A stretch of 64,000 nt of DNA from Siphonodentalium dalli (GCA_032622095.1 CP136065.1:68045675-68109674), one strand, 5' to 3'; counted from the stretch's first letter, positions 1 to 11,460 are shown. Numbers and translations are program-made. Notes: generated by a model from the sequence alone, not told the origin.

Positions 1-528
1 TCACACCCCGCAATTTCTGTCAGTTATATATTTTAATTGTCCGTCCGTAATTTGATGTGATTTTGACATTGTGAGACTCTCACGTGACTTTAGAAATTAA
101 ATATTGATATGCGCATGTGCATGTGCAGGGCCGTCCTGTAAATTCTGTAATTGTGGGTTTTTTGGAAAATATGCTCACTTCAACTTTTCCTGAAGTCAGA
201 ATTTCGACATTACATTTTCTTATTTATTTGATACCTATAATCGAAACACATGCAGAGAAACGTGTTGTGAAAGTAATTGAGGTGAATGTAATGTAAAAGG
301 GTTGAGATTGCTGCCTGAATTGTGTTGAAAGTAAAAAATTAATAATAGATTTTCAGCCGAAAAGTAGTGTGTTACTTGTAGGTTTCTTAGTTTGTTTTAA
401 TTTCATCGAATATTAATGATTGGTAAATAAAATGACAACCTTGAATGATGAGATTATACAGTGTTTTGTACCTGAGACCAGACTAAAACGATCCACGTTA
501 AAGAGCATATCGCTGTTATAACGCTGAG
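1..528. other. Non-coding spacer
   Basis: AT-rich sequence with only short reading frames on both strands. I see no conserved protein, RNA gene or clear repeat in it. Confidence 0.5.
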
Positions 529-530
529 GA

Positions 531-639
531 TATGCACATATACGGACGGTGAGCCTCACGAATGGGTACTTGTTGGGTGCTTTATATTGTTCGGACGACT
601 TGTGCGCTGCACCCCACAAGTAAATTCTTCGAAAATGCC
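531..639 (+). repeat. Dispersed repeat, copy 1 of 2
   Basis: This segment matches 899-1005 in the same orientation, sharing blocks such as GAGCCTCACGAATGG and TTCGGACGACTTGTGCGCTG. Each copy contains an inverted pair (ACTTGTTGGGTGC with GCACCCCACAAGT) that could fold around an AT-rich loop. Non-coding; class unknown. Confidence 0.75.
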
Positions 640-898
640 AATATTAAAAAGCATCTGGTTTAACCCTTTGATAAATGGATAGTAGCTGAGAACTTGTTAC
701 TTGGTGCGCATTCATTCATTTGTAGGGATTAAATATAATACGTTCAGCAGACAGCTGCTTGTTGAACTTATTATCTGAACATCCGTGTAGATAAATTAAT
801 GGGAATCCCTCGAGAAATATCAAGGGGTTTCCTGTAACAACACCGCTACAAATGAAGTAGGGTCATTGCAACACACACTTTTGGAACTTAATGAACTG

Positions 899-1005
899 AT
901 ATGCGCACGTACGGATTACGAGCCTCACGAATGGACATACTTGTGGGGTGATTTAAATTTTTCGGACGACTTGTGCGCTGCACCCCACAATTAAATTACC
1001 ATAAA
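899..1005 (+). repeat. Dispersed repeat, copy 2 of 2
   Basis: Direct copy of the segment at 531-639, with the inner GGGGTG/CACCCC inverted pair better preserved. It directly adjoins the satellite array that follows. Confidence 0.75.
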
Positions 1006-1069
1006 TGGTCAGAAACGTGGTCAATTTTGTTTTGGTAGTCATATATAGGTCCTTTGTGATAATGAGTGA

Positions 1070-1618
1070 AAGAATTAGGAAACAGAGTTTCAAACTCGAT
1101 TCTAGCGGTGCTATATATGCTGCTAAACTGCTAAGTAATGAAAGAATTAAGAAACCGCTTTCAAACTCGATTCTAGCAGTGCTGTGATGCTAAATTTCTA
1201 ATCAAAAACAGAGTTAAGAAAATAGAGGTTCAAATACCATTTTAGCTGAGCTATGCTGCTAAATAATGGCATAATATAGAAAAGAGTTTCAAACTGGATT
1301 CTAGCGGTCCTATATATGGTACTCAACTAATTAAGAAACGAGATTTTCAAACTCGACGTTAGTGGTGCTATACTGCTAAACTGATCATTAAGAAAAGAGA
1401 GGTTCAAATTCGATTCTAATGGTGCAATATTATGCCATACTGTCAATTATTGAAATAATTAAGAAAAGAGAGGTTCAATCATATGCTGCTTTAATTAATG
1501 AAAGAATTAAGAAAGAGAGTTTCAAAATCGATTCTGGCGGTGCTGTGGTGCTTAACTGCAAATAAATTAAAGAATTAAGAAAAGACAGGTTCAAACTTAA
1601 ATCTAGTGGTTCTATGCC
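1070..1618 (+). repeat. Short satellite array, forward
   Basis: About nine diverged monomers of roughly 50-70 bp. Each follows the pattern AATTAAGAAAAGAG, TTTCAAACTCGATTCTAGCG, GTGCTATGCTGCTAAACTG. The same monomer in reverse orientation forms the larger array at 6400-7395. Short reading frames here simply follow the repeat and are not considered genes. Confidence 0.85.
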
Positions 1619-1708
1619 ATAAAAACGGCGAACTAATAAAATAAATTATATAATATATGTTTAGGATTGTAATTACAATAATTATGTTGACACGAAAGTT
1701 TAAAGGGG

Positions 1709-2055
1709 TTCTGAAGTTGCTAACCAATTGGTGCAAAAGAGGCTGACGTAGCACCACGCACATCCGTGATTATGAAGTTACAACAAACCAATCGGAGCAT
1801 CTGAACGCATATGAACCGAGAAGCTCTATATACGTATCCGCATACAGGGCACACATTTAAAATTTCGCAGGAAGAGAACACTTCTGAAGTTACGAACCAA
1901 TGGGTGGAAACGAAGCAGTCTTGTCAACACGCAGATCCGTGATTACAGTATTAACAAACCAATGGTAGCATCAGAACGCTTATGAACCTAGAACCTTCAC
2001 ATCGGTATCCGCATACATGGCACATATTTAGAATTTTACAGGAAGAGAACACTCC
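1709..2055 (+). repeat. 173-bp tandem duplication
   Basis: Two adjacent diverged copies (1709-1881 and 1882-2055). Both begin TTCTGAAGTT, carry ACAAACCAAT and GTATCCGCATACA, and end with GGAAGAGAACAC. No coding content recognised. Confidence 0.75.
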
Positions 2056-2157
2056 AATGGCGATGCAATACATTTGCTTCGGGGTTCACGCTCAATCTTT
2101 CTGGTTCTAAAACAAATTCCCGCCAACAAGCATACAGACAGGACCGCGAAAAAAGGT

Positions 2158-2220
2158 CCGGTACCGGTCCACGGCTGTACCGGACCGGGAACCGAACCAA
2201 CCCTTCTGGACCGGTTCAGA
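2158..2220 (+). repeat. CCGGTCC/GGACCGG-rich segment
   Basis: A GC-rich island in AT-rich DNA made of CCGGTACCGGTCC, ACCGGACCGGGAACCG and GGACCGGTTC, which can fold on itself. It resembles the GGACCGGACC palindromes at 3729 and 6553, but the exact copy structure is not shared. Confidence 0.5.
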
Positions 2221-2738
2221 CTATATATGGTTGATGTGGAACTATTACATATATAGCTTACAATTATATGTGACTTCAACATGTAGACTGCTGAATACTG
2301 TTAAGAAATAAAACATTTGGTACTTTTTTAAAGCTGGACATGATCATGCTATAATATCTTTTTTTACGGTAGAGTACTACTAATAATTTTAAATTTTACT
2401 GAGTTATCTCTACCGTCAATCATGGAAATAACTCAAATGTTGGTGCTGAACCAATGTTGTCTGCTGTCATGTCTAAGACTATTCATTATTATTGTTGTTG
2501 TTTCTGTTTTTGTAACGATACAATTATAAAATATGACAGATAATTAGTCTGATAAACATTTCAAGACCAAATGACCCATCATTGTCGGAAATAATGTCAA
2601 ACATATTATTCTGTTTCATGATGTCATGTTAAAATCAATATTTAAGAGCAATAATTTGTCGTGAATGTTTACTTAACCGTGATGATGATATGGCCTTTAA
2701 CTACTCACATATGTCCCGCAAGTCACCCCGATGACACC

Positions 2739-3345
2739 CATGCCTTTTTTATTTCACCCGATGTGTTTGTGCTCCATTTTTTCAACTTTATTCATCAAAC
2801 AAATTCCAAAAACAAAACGAGTCTGTGACTGGCAGTACATTTTGAGCCGCTTGCTGACTGTAAACAAGTAACTCCGGAACTATTTTAACAGTAAATAAGA
2901 TATTTTAACCGTTTTTATCATGCATGCGCCAGGCTTAAAACACGCTTCAAAGAGATTTGTCTTATGCGTACGGATGAAGAAGATTGATTGACAATAATAG
3001 AGAGATGTTGGCTTGAAAAAAAATCAATTACGCATAGATATCCGATGGAGTATTGAAGAGACACTTGAATTATTAATTTTATCTGTGCAAAGAAGTTTAT
3101 CTGATTTAAAAACAGAAGTGAAGTGAAAGTATTGTTAAATAATTGGAATTTGTTTTGATACAATATTAAAATTCTGCGAGTTTCAATAGTGGCAGTGTGA
3201 CCTTGACCCACCAATTCTTATTTTACTTTCGCTTTCAAAATTTACTGCGATTCGAAGACACGTCTTATTTTTTGGAATTCATTTGATGAATAAAGTTGAA
3301 AAATTGGGCACAAACATATCGGGTAAAAAAAAAAAAAATTGTAGG
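2739..3345. repeat. Inverted-repeat element, about 110-bp arms
   Basis: The left arm (about 2739-2853) contains TTTCACCCGATGTGTTTGTG, TTCAACTTTATTCATCAAAC and AATTCCAAAAA. The right arm (about 3228-3345) is its reverse complement with moderate divergence. The spacer of about 370 bp has no recognisable gene. It is probably a foldback or TIR element; termini and target duplication were not resolved. Confidence 0.7.
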
Positions 3346-3728
3346 CCTATGTGTGTCTTCGGATTTACTAACGGAATATGTATGAACATTTATAGGTTAT
3401 GTCCTTGCGTTTCAGTACACGCTCGTGACAAATTATTGCTCGAAAATCCTGATTTTATAACTTTATATTCGCTTCGTTCAATTTTGCCGAATTATATGTC
3501 AAATGAAAGAGAATTTAATTGCCTATATAAGTCACATCGGGGGATAGTTTGACTGAAATGATCGATTTTGTAGAATTCAAAAGGGTTTTGATAGTTTTAT
3601 ATCTTTTGCGCCTTGTCACTGGTATAGTCTATATTGGTATTTTAATATTTCCCCCCAGGGCTCTTGCGCATGTAAGTGGATCGGACCGCTTTGGACCGAC
3701 ACAGACAAGGGTACCGGGCCGGAATGGC

Positions 3729-3863
3729 CTGGACCGGACCGGACCGGACTGGACCGTCAATATATAGTCAGTGCATCTGACCACCCAGTGTAGTCCGGTC
3801 CGGTCCGTATATCTAATGCGAACATTGTTCGTGTTGTACTAAGTGTCTGTCCTTGATGTTTAT
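3729..3863 (+). repeat. GGACC palindrome element, copy 1
   Basis: A run of GGACCGGACCGGACC with GGACTGGACC faces GTAGTCCGGTCCGGTCCG about 50 bp later, forming a hairpin. The 3' tail TACTAAGTGT...CCTTGATGTTTATA is shared with the copy at 6553-6642, so this is a dispersed repeat rather than chance GC sequence. Confidence 0.7.
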
Positions 3864-4016
3864 ATTGCACCCAAGCTGGGGTACAGATGGGGTATTACTA
3901 GTATATATGATGATAATGGAGTCTTCGTATTTTGGGATGCAGGTGGGGCATTATGTCATTGTATGTGTGCTGGGAATGGAATCACCGCATGCTGGGGTGT
4001 CGGCGGGACATTAGCG

Positions 4017-4099
4017 AGTTTGCGATTTCAAACCGGTACGGGTACCGGTACGCGTACGGGTAGCTACCCGTACCGGTACACGTTTTGAAATCGCAAACT
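4017..4099. repeat. Foldback palindrome with CCGGTAC core
   Basis: Perfect 16-bp inverted arms, AGTTTGCGATTTCAAA at 4017-4032 and its complement at 4084-4099, enclose CCGGTACGGGTACC-type motifs centred on TAGCTA. A related fragment with ACCCGTACCCGTT...AACGGGTATCGCAAACTC lies at about 6289-6330. Confidence 0.8.
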
Positions 4100-4139
4100 G
4101 TTTTACCGGTAGAATTCGTCACATCGACTGGTAATGTAT

Positions 4140-5470
4140 GGTGAGCCAACTGCAACAAAAAAGATATTATGATATAGATTGTTATTCGCGTTATTGGCCT
4201 ATGTTATACTTAGCGTTATGGGTTGTTGGAAATATGTATTTAGATTAGATGAGCCCCATGATAATCAGTTGCTTTCATCAAGGACGAGCTAGGTGGCAGT
4301 TGAAAGAGGACGTTGCTTTTCTTTCACTCATATTGGTAACATTTTCAACAATTGGATTATACAAGTCATAGACCGATCGAGTGTTGACAATAAATCGGTT
4401 GGAATTTTTAAACTTAGAAAATAGATTATGATAGCTCAAATATACAATTACGTTATATATAGTTAAAATGTCCAACCAATATTCGGTGTAAAATGTATTG
4501 TTTTAGACCAAGGGTCTAATATTGTCCTACATGTACTTTCAGTTCGATATAATACCGCATTTGTCCCTTATTTTAGTTGTGGAATATTTAGTCATATTAA
4601 AGATGCATAATCCGAATTAACGCTCCCAAGTTACTATTTTTTGTTTGGCTTCGGGGGTAAAACTACATATTTGATTCGAATCGAGGAACCCACCATCAAA
4701 GCGCAGAGTGATCAGATATCGATTTTTGAAGTTTGTTATTTCTTGAATTGTGTAATTATTTGCGGCCCAGAAAAGAGTCATCAAACCAACGGTCTCGGAC
4801 AAAATTGCGGACGAAGATGCTTAACTCTAAAATCAAGTGGTAATGCGGCCAAAATGTTATACTATAGTTGACAGCAGTTAGCATTAATTTGTTGTAATTA
4901 ATCGATTCTGATAACAAAAGCGTATTTTGAAGAAATATTCTTGTTGTAACTTTATGATATTGGGACCGTCTGATCGGTTTGAGTAGCTTTAAGTAACCCT
5001 TGTTTGGAATCTTTCAACAGATCGAAGGGTCGGCCCGTCGGGGCAAGGGAATATTTATCCCAAGAAATGGGATTGTTGTCGGGATCTAAACCCGGAGGTA
5101 GGTTGGAATGTTTAACTTGGTAACAAAAAAGGTGTCAAAATGTAGTCTGTTTATTATACGGATTGAATAAAGAGCGTTTGCTTCACTTCTGTGCGAAACA
5201 CAAAAAACAGCTGAAACTCGCTCTGCTTATATGTTTAGATTTTGTAGAGTATGTATAGGTATTTCGTGTATTTGGCGACCTATATTATCCCCACTACAGA
5301 ATACACAAGTATTGTGGTTCAAATGTGCCATGTCTGTTCAGATAGTAAATATATATAAAAATGAGAATTCAGTCCCCACCTACATACGATAAGGTAACTA
5401 AACGGTAATTGTATTCAAATGTGCAATGCATAGATAAATCCACGATATATTTATGTCCTTGTACAATGGG
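4140..5470. other. Non-coding spacer
   Basis: Short open frames occur on both strands but none shows a recognisable domain or convincing splice structure. No clear repeat was identified apart from short AT-rich patches. Confidence 0.4.
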
Positions 5471-5472
5471 TT

Positions 5473-5921
5473 GAGACAGGGACGTGACGACAGGGGTGTC
5501 TTAACCCCCTCCCCAACTTTGGTCAAATGTTCAACATTTGGAAATTTGATATACCTGACACAACATTTGTTGAAATTTCACACAAACAATAGGTTGATAT
5601 TGTTTTCGTAGTTTGATTTTCGAACAATTTATTAGTGGATAATTTGTAGATTTTAGACCAACATTTGCATATTTCCCTATTTTTGGTAAAAAAATTTGGA
5701 CTGAAATGGCTGTCAGAAACAGTTGGAAATTGTTCAAGCTTGGGGGGGGGGGGGGGTGTTAGGTCTAAAAAAAATCCAACAATTGGAAAGCTTGATGCCA
5801 GCCAAGGAGAGGGTGGATTTACGCGCAAACTTGTGAATTTGATATGGTTCGAGATGTGTAGTTAGAAATTCGAAGGTGGACACCCTTCCTAACGCGCAGA
5901 CCATCTATAGCCATGTCCCTG
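5473..5921 (+). mobile_element. CAGGGACGTG family element
   Basis: Starts CAGGGACGTGACGACAGGGG at 5477 and ends in the inverted sequence CATGTCCCTG at 5921. The interior carries TTTGGTCAAATGTTCAACA, many TTGGAAATT/AATTTCCAA motifs and a G run at about 5741-5755. The motif CAATGGG lies close to both ends, a possible target duplication. Related copies lie at 38590-38910 (reverse), 43590-43775 (reverse, partial) and 62994-63273, with a fragment at 8417. It is non-autonomous with no ORF of note. The CAGGG ends recall hAT elements but the class is not proven. Confidence 0.65.
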
Positions 5922-6399
5922 CAATGGGCGTCTATAGCACCATCTACTCACTCTATTAATCACAACCTGCCATTAATGCAGTGAACAAAGTTGTTAATGA
6001 AAAGAAATCGGCCTTCCGTATTTATCTAAGTGCTAGAAGCCCCCTCGAGAATTTGAACACAAATCCTGGGTTAAAATGACAACTTTATCTATAATATTTG
6101 CCCATGAAATCGTTCAATAAATAGGTTAACGCATAGCTGACTGGAATTTCATGGAATTCACGGACCTTTGAGTGAGAAAATCGTAGTGAAAGGCTACCAG
6201 TCAATGGGACAAATCTACCCGTTTCAATTCGCTATCGCTTTATGTGGTGCATTGAAAGTACCCAAGTGACCGTGACGATGTTCACAGATTTACCCGTACC
6301 CGTTCCCATCGAACGGGTATCGCAAACTCGCTATTATGATTATGTTCAAAGTGTTCTCGTAGTTTGATTTTCCAACGAATTACATTTATGTCTTCATTT

Positions 6400-7395
6400 T
6401 TCATTAATTAGCAGTTTTTTGAAACTCTGGTTTCTAAATTTGTTTATTAATTAGCAGTTTAGTAGCATAGCCCTGCTAGAATCGACTTGAAAATCCATTT
6501 TCATAATTCTTACATATATTAGCAGCATAGCACCGCTAGAATAGAGTTGAAACTGGACCGGACCGGACTGGACCACCTAGTGTAGTCCGGTCCAGTCCGC
6601 ATCACTAATGTGTACTAAGTGTTTTCCTTGATGTTTATAAATGTTTTCATTAACTAGCAGGTTAGCAGCATCGCACCGTTATATAGAATCGAGTTTGAAA
6701 CTCTAGTTTCTAAATTTGTTCTTAACTTATCAGGTTAGCAGCATAGCTCTGCTAGAATCGAGTTTGAAACTCCATTTTCTTAATTTGCTAATGTATTAGA
6801 AGTCAAGCAGCATAGCACCACTAGAATCGAGTTTGAAATTCCCTTTTCATTAATTCTTTTATGCACATGTATCAGTAGTTTTATCAGCATAGCATCGCTA
6901 GAATCCAGGTTGAAACTCTGGTTTCTTAATGTTTTCATTAATTTTAAGTTTAGCAGCATAGCACTGCTAGAATCGAGTTTGCAATTATATTTTCTTGTGG
7001 TTTTCATTAATCAGCAGTTTAGCAGCATAGCACCGCTAGAATCGAGATGAAATTCCATCTTCATAATTTTTGCATATATTAGCAGTTTAGCAGCATAGCA
7101 CCGCTAAAATCGAGTTTGAAACTCTCGTTTCTTACTGTTTTCATTAATTAGCAGTTTAGCAGCATAGCATCGCTATAGAATCGAGTTTGAAACTCAATTA
7201 TCTTCCTTTGTTCATTAATTATCAGTTTAACAGCATATCACCGCTAGAGTTTGAAATTTCATTTTTATCATTAATTAGCAGTTTCAAGTTAGCAGCATAA
7301 CACTGCTATTTGAAATTCTATTTTCATAATTCTTGCACGTTTTAGCAGTTTGGCAGCATAGCACCGCCAGAATAGAGTTGAATCTCCATTTTCTT
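6400..7395 (-). repeat. Short satellite array, reverse
   Basis: About 14 monomers of TTAGCAGTTTAGCAGCATAG, CACCGCTAGAATCGAGTTTG, AAACTC. This is the reverse complement of the monomer at 1070-1618, so the two arrays face each other across about 4.8 kb. Monomer length varies between about 55 and 75 bp. A GGACC palindrome element interrupts the array at 6553-6642. Confidence 0.85.
6553..6642 (+). repeat. GGACC palindrome element, copy 2
   Basis: ACTGGACCGGACCGGACTGG faces TAGTCCGGTCCAGTCCG, followed by TGTACTAAGTGTTTTCCTTG. It shares its stem and tail with 3729-3863 and sits inside the reverse satellite array, which suggests insertion after the array formed. Confidence 0.7.
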
Positions 7396-7406
7396 AATTC
7401 TTTCAT

Positions 7407-8290
7407 AACCTTGACTTTTATACGTGACCTTGACATTTCAAGGTCACCTTGGAAATGTGAAAATATCGAACTTTACAAGTCTTTCCATAAACCAATGGTA
7501 AACTTTTCGGTAGTTATTAAATTATTCACGATACATACTATTTAATGTCAAATTTCCAAATATCCGATTATTAGCCATTGTTGCCATGGAAACTCAAATT
7601 TACCAACTTTGTCCCAATTGGATATTCCTAAATAAAAGATATTCTAACGCAGTGTACCAAAAGACATCTGTGTTGCAACAAGTTCACACACACTTGCATA
7701 TATTATGACAAGTTATGCTGTGATTTTTTGTCTCAACAATCTATATAAATATCCCAAGTTATGTCTTGTTGTACATAAAAATGTTGTCGCCACATATTTC
7801 AAATTGCTATAGTTTCTAATGCATATATCGATATCCATTCAAATGAACCTTCCCATGGAGCCTGAATTCCGGAATTTATAAAATAGTGTTGGTGATCGCT
7901 AGTTGTAATAAATCGAAACAAGGACAGTCGAAAATGTGACTGCTAAATGATAAAAATCCAGAATTTTAACAATGACCTTGACCTTTATACGTGACCTTGA
8001 CATTCTAACTTCACCATGGATATGTGGAAATGTCGGCCATTACAAGTGTTTCTATAAACCAATGTAAACTTTTAGGTAGTTATTAAATTATTCACGATAC
8101 GCACTATTTAATGTAAAATTTTCAAATTTTGAAATTACATCCAATTACTTGGGAAAATGTAATTAATCACATTCAATTACAATTACAAATTACAATTACC
8201 CCAACCCTGGTTGCCATGGAAACGCAAATTTATCAATTTGTCCCAATTGGATTTTCCTAAAATATTGATAGTCTGATGCAGTACATATTC
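7407..8290 (+). repeat. Two direct copies of a TGACCTTGAC repeat
   Basis: The unit at 7407-7660 is repeated at 7972-8290. Both contain CCTTGAC(C)TTTATACGTGACC, TAGTTATTAAATTATTCACG, CACTATTTAATGT and later TTGCCATGGAAAC and TTTGTCCCAATTGGAT. The second copy has an extra segment of about 70 bp (8140-8210) rich in AATTAC. Non-coding. Confidence 0.75.
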
Positions 8291-8731
8291 AGCTATCCAA
8301 TAAACTAAAAGGCATTTGTGTTGCAATTAGTTCCGGGTTGACCACATTTTTCGGCTAGTTCGCCTATACTATACTTAGGGCATTACTGTATGTGGCAAGA
8401 TTAGCTCATGTCCCATCAGGGACGTGGTCAGGAGAGTGGTGTAAAAAGGGGCCAAATTTTGTTGTTGCTTCGATGATCATCAAACTCGGAATATAAGTCG
8501 CTAAGAGACGCAGATTATTGCATTTTGGCTTCTATCTCTTTTTAAATTGTATGAATTTCAAGGGCTAGTCGTATATCAATGGGTGTGTTACCAACAATGT
8601 TCCCCTTTTTTTATTCAAATTAATTTGCAAAATAAAATGTTCACCAAATTTAATTTTGATAAGAAAACAAAACATTTCAGCTAATTTAATTTGCACAAAA
8701 AAATGGAATGTTCAGGTGATCAATGACAATC

Positions 8732-8803
8732 ATAATTTATGGAATTATCAACATTTTGCTTATATAATAAATTTATGCAAGCAAAAGGTTGATACTTCCA
8801 TAA
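8732..8803. repeat. 72-bp hairpin
   Basis: The arm ATTTATGGAATTATCAAC with ATTTTGCTT is mirrored by AAGCAAAAGGTTGATACTTC CATAAA, leaving a short AT-rich loop. Stem mismatches are few. It could be a foldback fragment or the stem of a transcribed hairpin RNA. Confidence 0.65.
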
Positions 8804-8849
8804 ATCGAGACGATGGAATTGTGCATTGTGCCGATAATTAATCAATTGT

Positions 8850-9497
8850 ATTATTATATTCTGCCAGAAATGGACGCTAGGCATAAAATGGGTTCGCCGT
8901 GGCCTCAATGCGATATCAACGTTGTCATTGTGAGTGCAATATCACTGCAATTATAAGCGAACAGTTTGCAGCAAAGGATACGTTCGCATACTGGCAAATA
9001 TACATGACAATGTTGCATGTAATTGCCTCTAAAGAGCTGCCATGTGCTAGGATTTTAATTGGCAACTACTTATTAATATAAATGTACAACCGTTTACAGT
9101 TTACCCACACCCGCATGTAATGAGATAATTGTGAATCATTTTAAAGTTTGTATAATACAATTGAAATTTGTCACAAATTAACCATCAATATCTTTCAAGA
9201 GTCAATCACTCGAAACATTATTTATTGCATACCCAATGGCTTATTTGTGCGAAATACAGCAACATACAGAAGAACTGAAACCTTCAATAAAAAATGTATA
9301 TTGTAAGAACATTACAAACCTATTACGTCAACAACGTCACTGGCGACGTCAACTTTAACAGCAAATGTCTTCGCTAAATTATGGGGTACAGTCTACATTA
9401 AGCACATGTTTGTTCAATTAAATACAACAATATCGACCCGAATGTTAGTATGTTACAAGATGCAATCGTCAGAGTGTGCAATACACATATAACAACA
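8850..9497. other. Non-coding spacer
   Basis: AT-rich with small overlapping frames on both strands. I see nothing recognisable. Confidence 0.4.
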
Positions 9498-9512
9498 CAG
9501 TTGTGTGAACAT

Positions 9513-9614
9513 GTTAACGTTATTGCACTCGTTTGTCGTGCCGCGAGGCAAAACTCGAACCTCCGGTTCTCGTTTTAGCATTGCGTCACAACAAACTCGT
9601 GCAATAACGTTAAC
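9513..9614. repeat. 102-bp hairpin with GTTAACG ends
   Basis: Outer arms of 24 bp (GTTAACGTTATTGCACTCGT at 9513 and its complement ending at 9614) pair with two mismatches. The inner arms (GGCAAAACTCGAACC with GGTTCTCGTTTTAGC) continue the stem to a TCC loop. Weaker pairing extends outward (TTGTGTGAAC with GATCACACAC). The small frames on both strands are products of this symmetry. Confidence 0.75.
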
Positions 9615-9639
9615 CAGATCACACACTTTTGTCGTTCTA

Positions 9640-10025
9640 TCTATATCCGACATAGTAGGCAATACAACAATCAAAGACACATGCCTTGTAACTGCAAATC
9701 TTACACGAGTGTTCAACAACTAGCCATCAATGAATAATTTCACCAACTGTTACAACGCAATTATGCCAGCTGCATGATAGAAACCAAGACGGCCATATAT
9801 CTGCCATTACTATATATTGTGTTCACTCTGAAAACAGAGAAATGGTGGGGTGATGGAGAAGATCACTCGATCATTTCGACCATCCCGTGAAACGCCCTTC
9901 TACTCATTCTCGCGGACCACTTTTATAACAGCGAAATAACGATGACCATAATTATCATATTCAAAAGTCATAGGATAACTGTAAACATAATGGGGTTTTC
10001 GTATATATGCATTACATAAGGATTA
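9640..10025. other. Non-coding spacer
   Basis: No gene, RNA or clear repeat recognised. Confidence 0.4.
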
Positions 10026-10167
10026 ACTGTCATGTGGACTGTTTTTATGGAGATGTGACCGCGAGGTAAGTGGTCATAACTTATGTAAAACCCGAATGGT
10101 TTTACATACAAGTTATGACCACGTACCTCACGGTTACATCTCCATAAAAACAGTCCACTTGTGACAA
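10026..10167. repeat. Large near-perfect hairpin
   Basis: The left arm, with GTGGACTGTTTTTATGGAGA, TGTGACC and GTGGTCATAACTTATGTAAA, is repeated in reverse on the right after only CCCGAAT. Arms are about 62-65 bp with a handful of mismatches. It could be a MITE with almost no loop or the locus of a hairpin RNA. No target duplication was found. Confidence 0.8.
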
Positions 10168-10754
10168 AACCAGCCCAAAATATCCCATAGCACCCGACCA
10201 GACACCAGCAGAGAACAATTTCAAAACGGGGCTCTTTATATTGAAATCTGATGATTTATTAAGTCAATCGTGCGCGAGTGCAAATGCGCCCAAAACATTT
10301 CGCGTTCTTTTTCACAAAATCTATGACGCATCGATGTAATTATGGTTGCAATTATGACCCTCTTGCGCGTTCACCGATAAATAATTGCAACTAGTCACGT
10401 GGGCGCCGACCAATCGGAATGCTGGATTTAGCGATAATCACACTCAGTATGTAAATATACTGTGTTGACCGTTTAATTTTCGGTTTGCATATTCACTTAG
10501 GCTATAATTATTGTGGCATAATCTGTTGGTCCCCTGGCTACCGGATATATTCTGTGCCGTGATGTTTCAAGGGTTTGTTTTACACTAAGTGAAACTAGTT
10601 GCTCATAAAGACACATTATGAACTTACTTCAGTGAATGACACCGATAATTTAGTATCCAAACTCTATCTCCAGTTAACGAGTGAAGCAATCAACTAAGAC
10701 TATTGAAAATTCAACCACATCGACTTTATCATTTCAGAGAATACAACGTTTGCC
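10168..10754. other. Non-coding spacer
   Basis: No recognisable gene or repeat; only minor frames. Confidence 0.4.
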
Positions 10755-10758
10755 TTAC

Positions 10759-11214
10759 CCCTTTCAGTGCCAGGTCCGATTTTTGTATCAACCGATATAC
10801 CCTGTGCAAATGCATTATATTATATATGCGAGTCGACCATAGGTCGCCTCGCATATATAAGAGAATGCATTGGCCTAACAATTTTTCATCATTTGTTATT
10901 ATTTTTTACAATTTTTAACAATTTTAATAATTTTTTCTTATATTCTTTAACAGACTTATTTTGTAGGTTTAGTGCCAGGGAATCTTACGTTTTTCATGGG
11001 CATAAAAGTTATTACTATGAATACTTGGTGATAGTTTTGAGTTATAACATGCCCCTAAGGTTTTATCCAGTTCGTTATTAAATTCGCTATAGCATGCGTA
11101 AGCATACCCACAAAACATTCAACCCAAAAACAAAAAAAAACAAAAAATATTTTAGGGCCGATTTTACAGACCGTAAATTAGGGCCGATAAGATCGGCCTC
11201 TTGCACTGAAAGGG
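10759..11214. mobile_element. MITE with CCCTTTCAGTGC ends (locus A)
   Basis: Perfect terminal inverted repeat CCCTTTCAGTGC (10759-10770) and GCACTGAAAGGG (11203-11214), flanked on both sides by TTAC. CCC-type ends with a TTAN flank resemble piggyBac-type MITEs, which normally sit in TTAA. Inside is one copy of the 69-bp palindrome and the AT-rich spacer shared with loci B, C and D; the second palindrome is missing. No transposase is encoded. Confidence 0.75.
10806..10874. repeat. 69-bp palindrome, locus A
   Basis: Variant of the shared palindrome: TATATATGCGAGTCGACC, ATA, GGTCGCCTCGCATATATA, then AGAGAATGCATTGGC. The left arm has drifted (GCAAATGCATTATAT), while the right arm is identical to the other loci. 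Confidence 0.85.
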
Positions 11215-11247
11215 TTACGTACAAATGTTAATATTTGATAATATCTA

Positions 11248-11460
11248 CTATATTATTCGGGACGAATTATTGGGCTAAACCTTACGGTAAAGATCTCGCC
11301 AACAATAGTAACTGCATGTATGTTTTTAGAATAATCGCGGTGTGTTCTGTCTATTTTGATATAACATTTATGAAAATGACAAATCATGGCATGAATCGTT
11401 GTTTTATACACCATCGTTGCTGAATACACAAGCGTTTTGTTTCACATCACTTTAAATTAT
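11248..11460 (+). repeat. ATTCGGGAC dispersed repeat, copy 1
   Basis: Shares TATTCGGGAC, ATTGGGC(G)ATAAA-like, CTGCAT and TTTCACATCACTTTAAAT blocks, in the same order, with 22085-22300 and 24765-24970. The most diverged of three copies. Non-coding. Confidence 0.5.

Noticed and set aside
10703-11081. ORFs of 71 and 104 codons
   Set aside because: They lie in a MITE and read through the 69-bp palindrome, as do the frames at 11737, 40618 and 57117.
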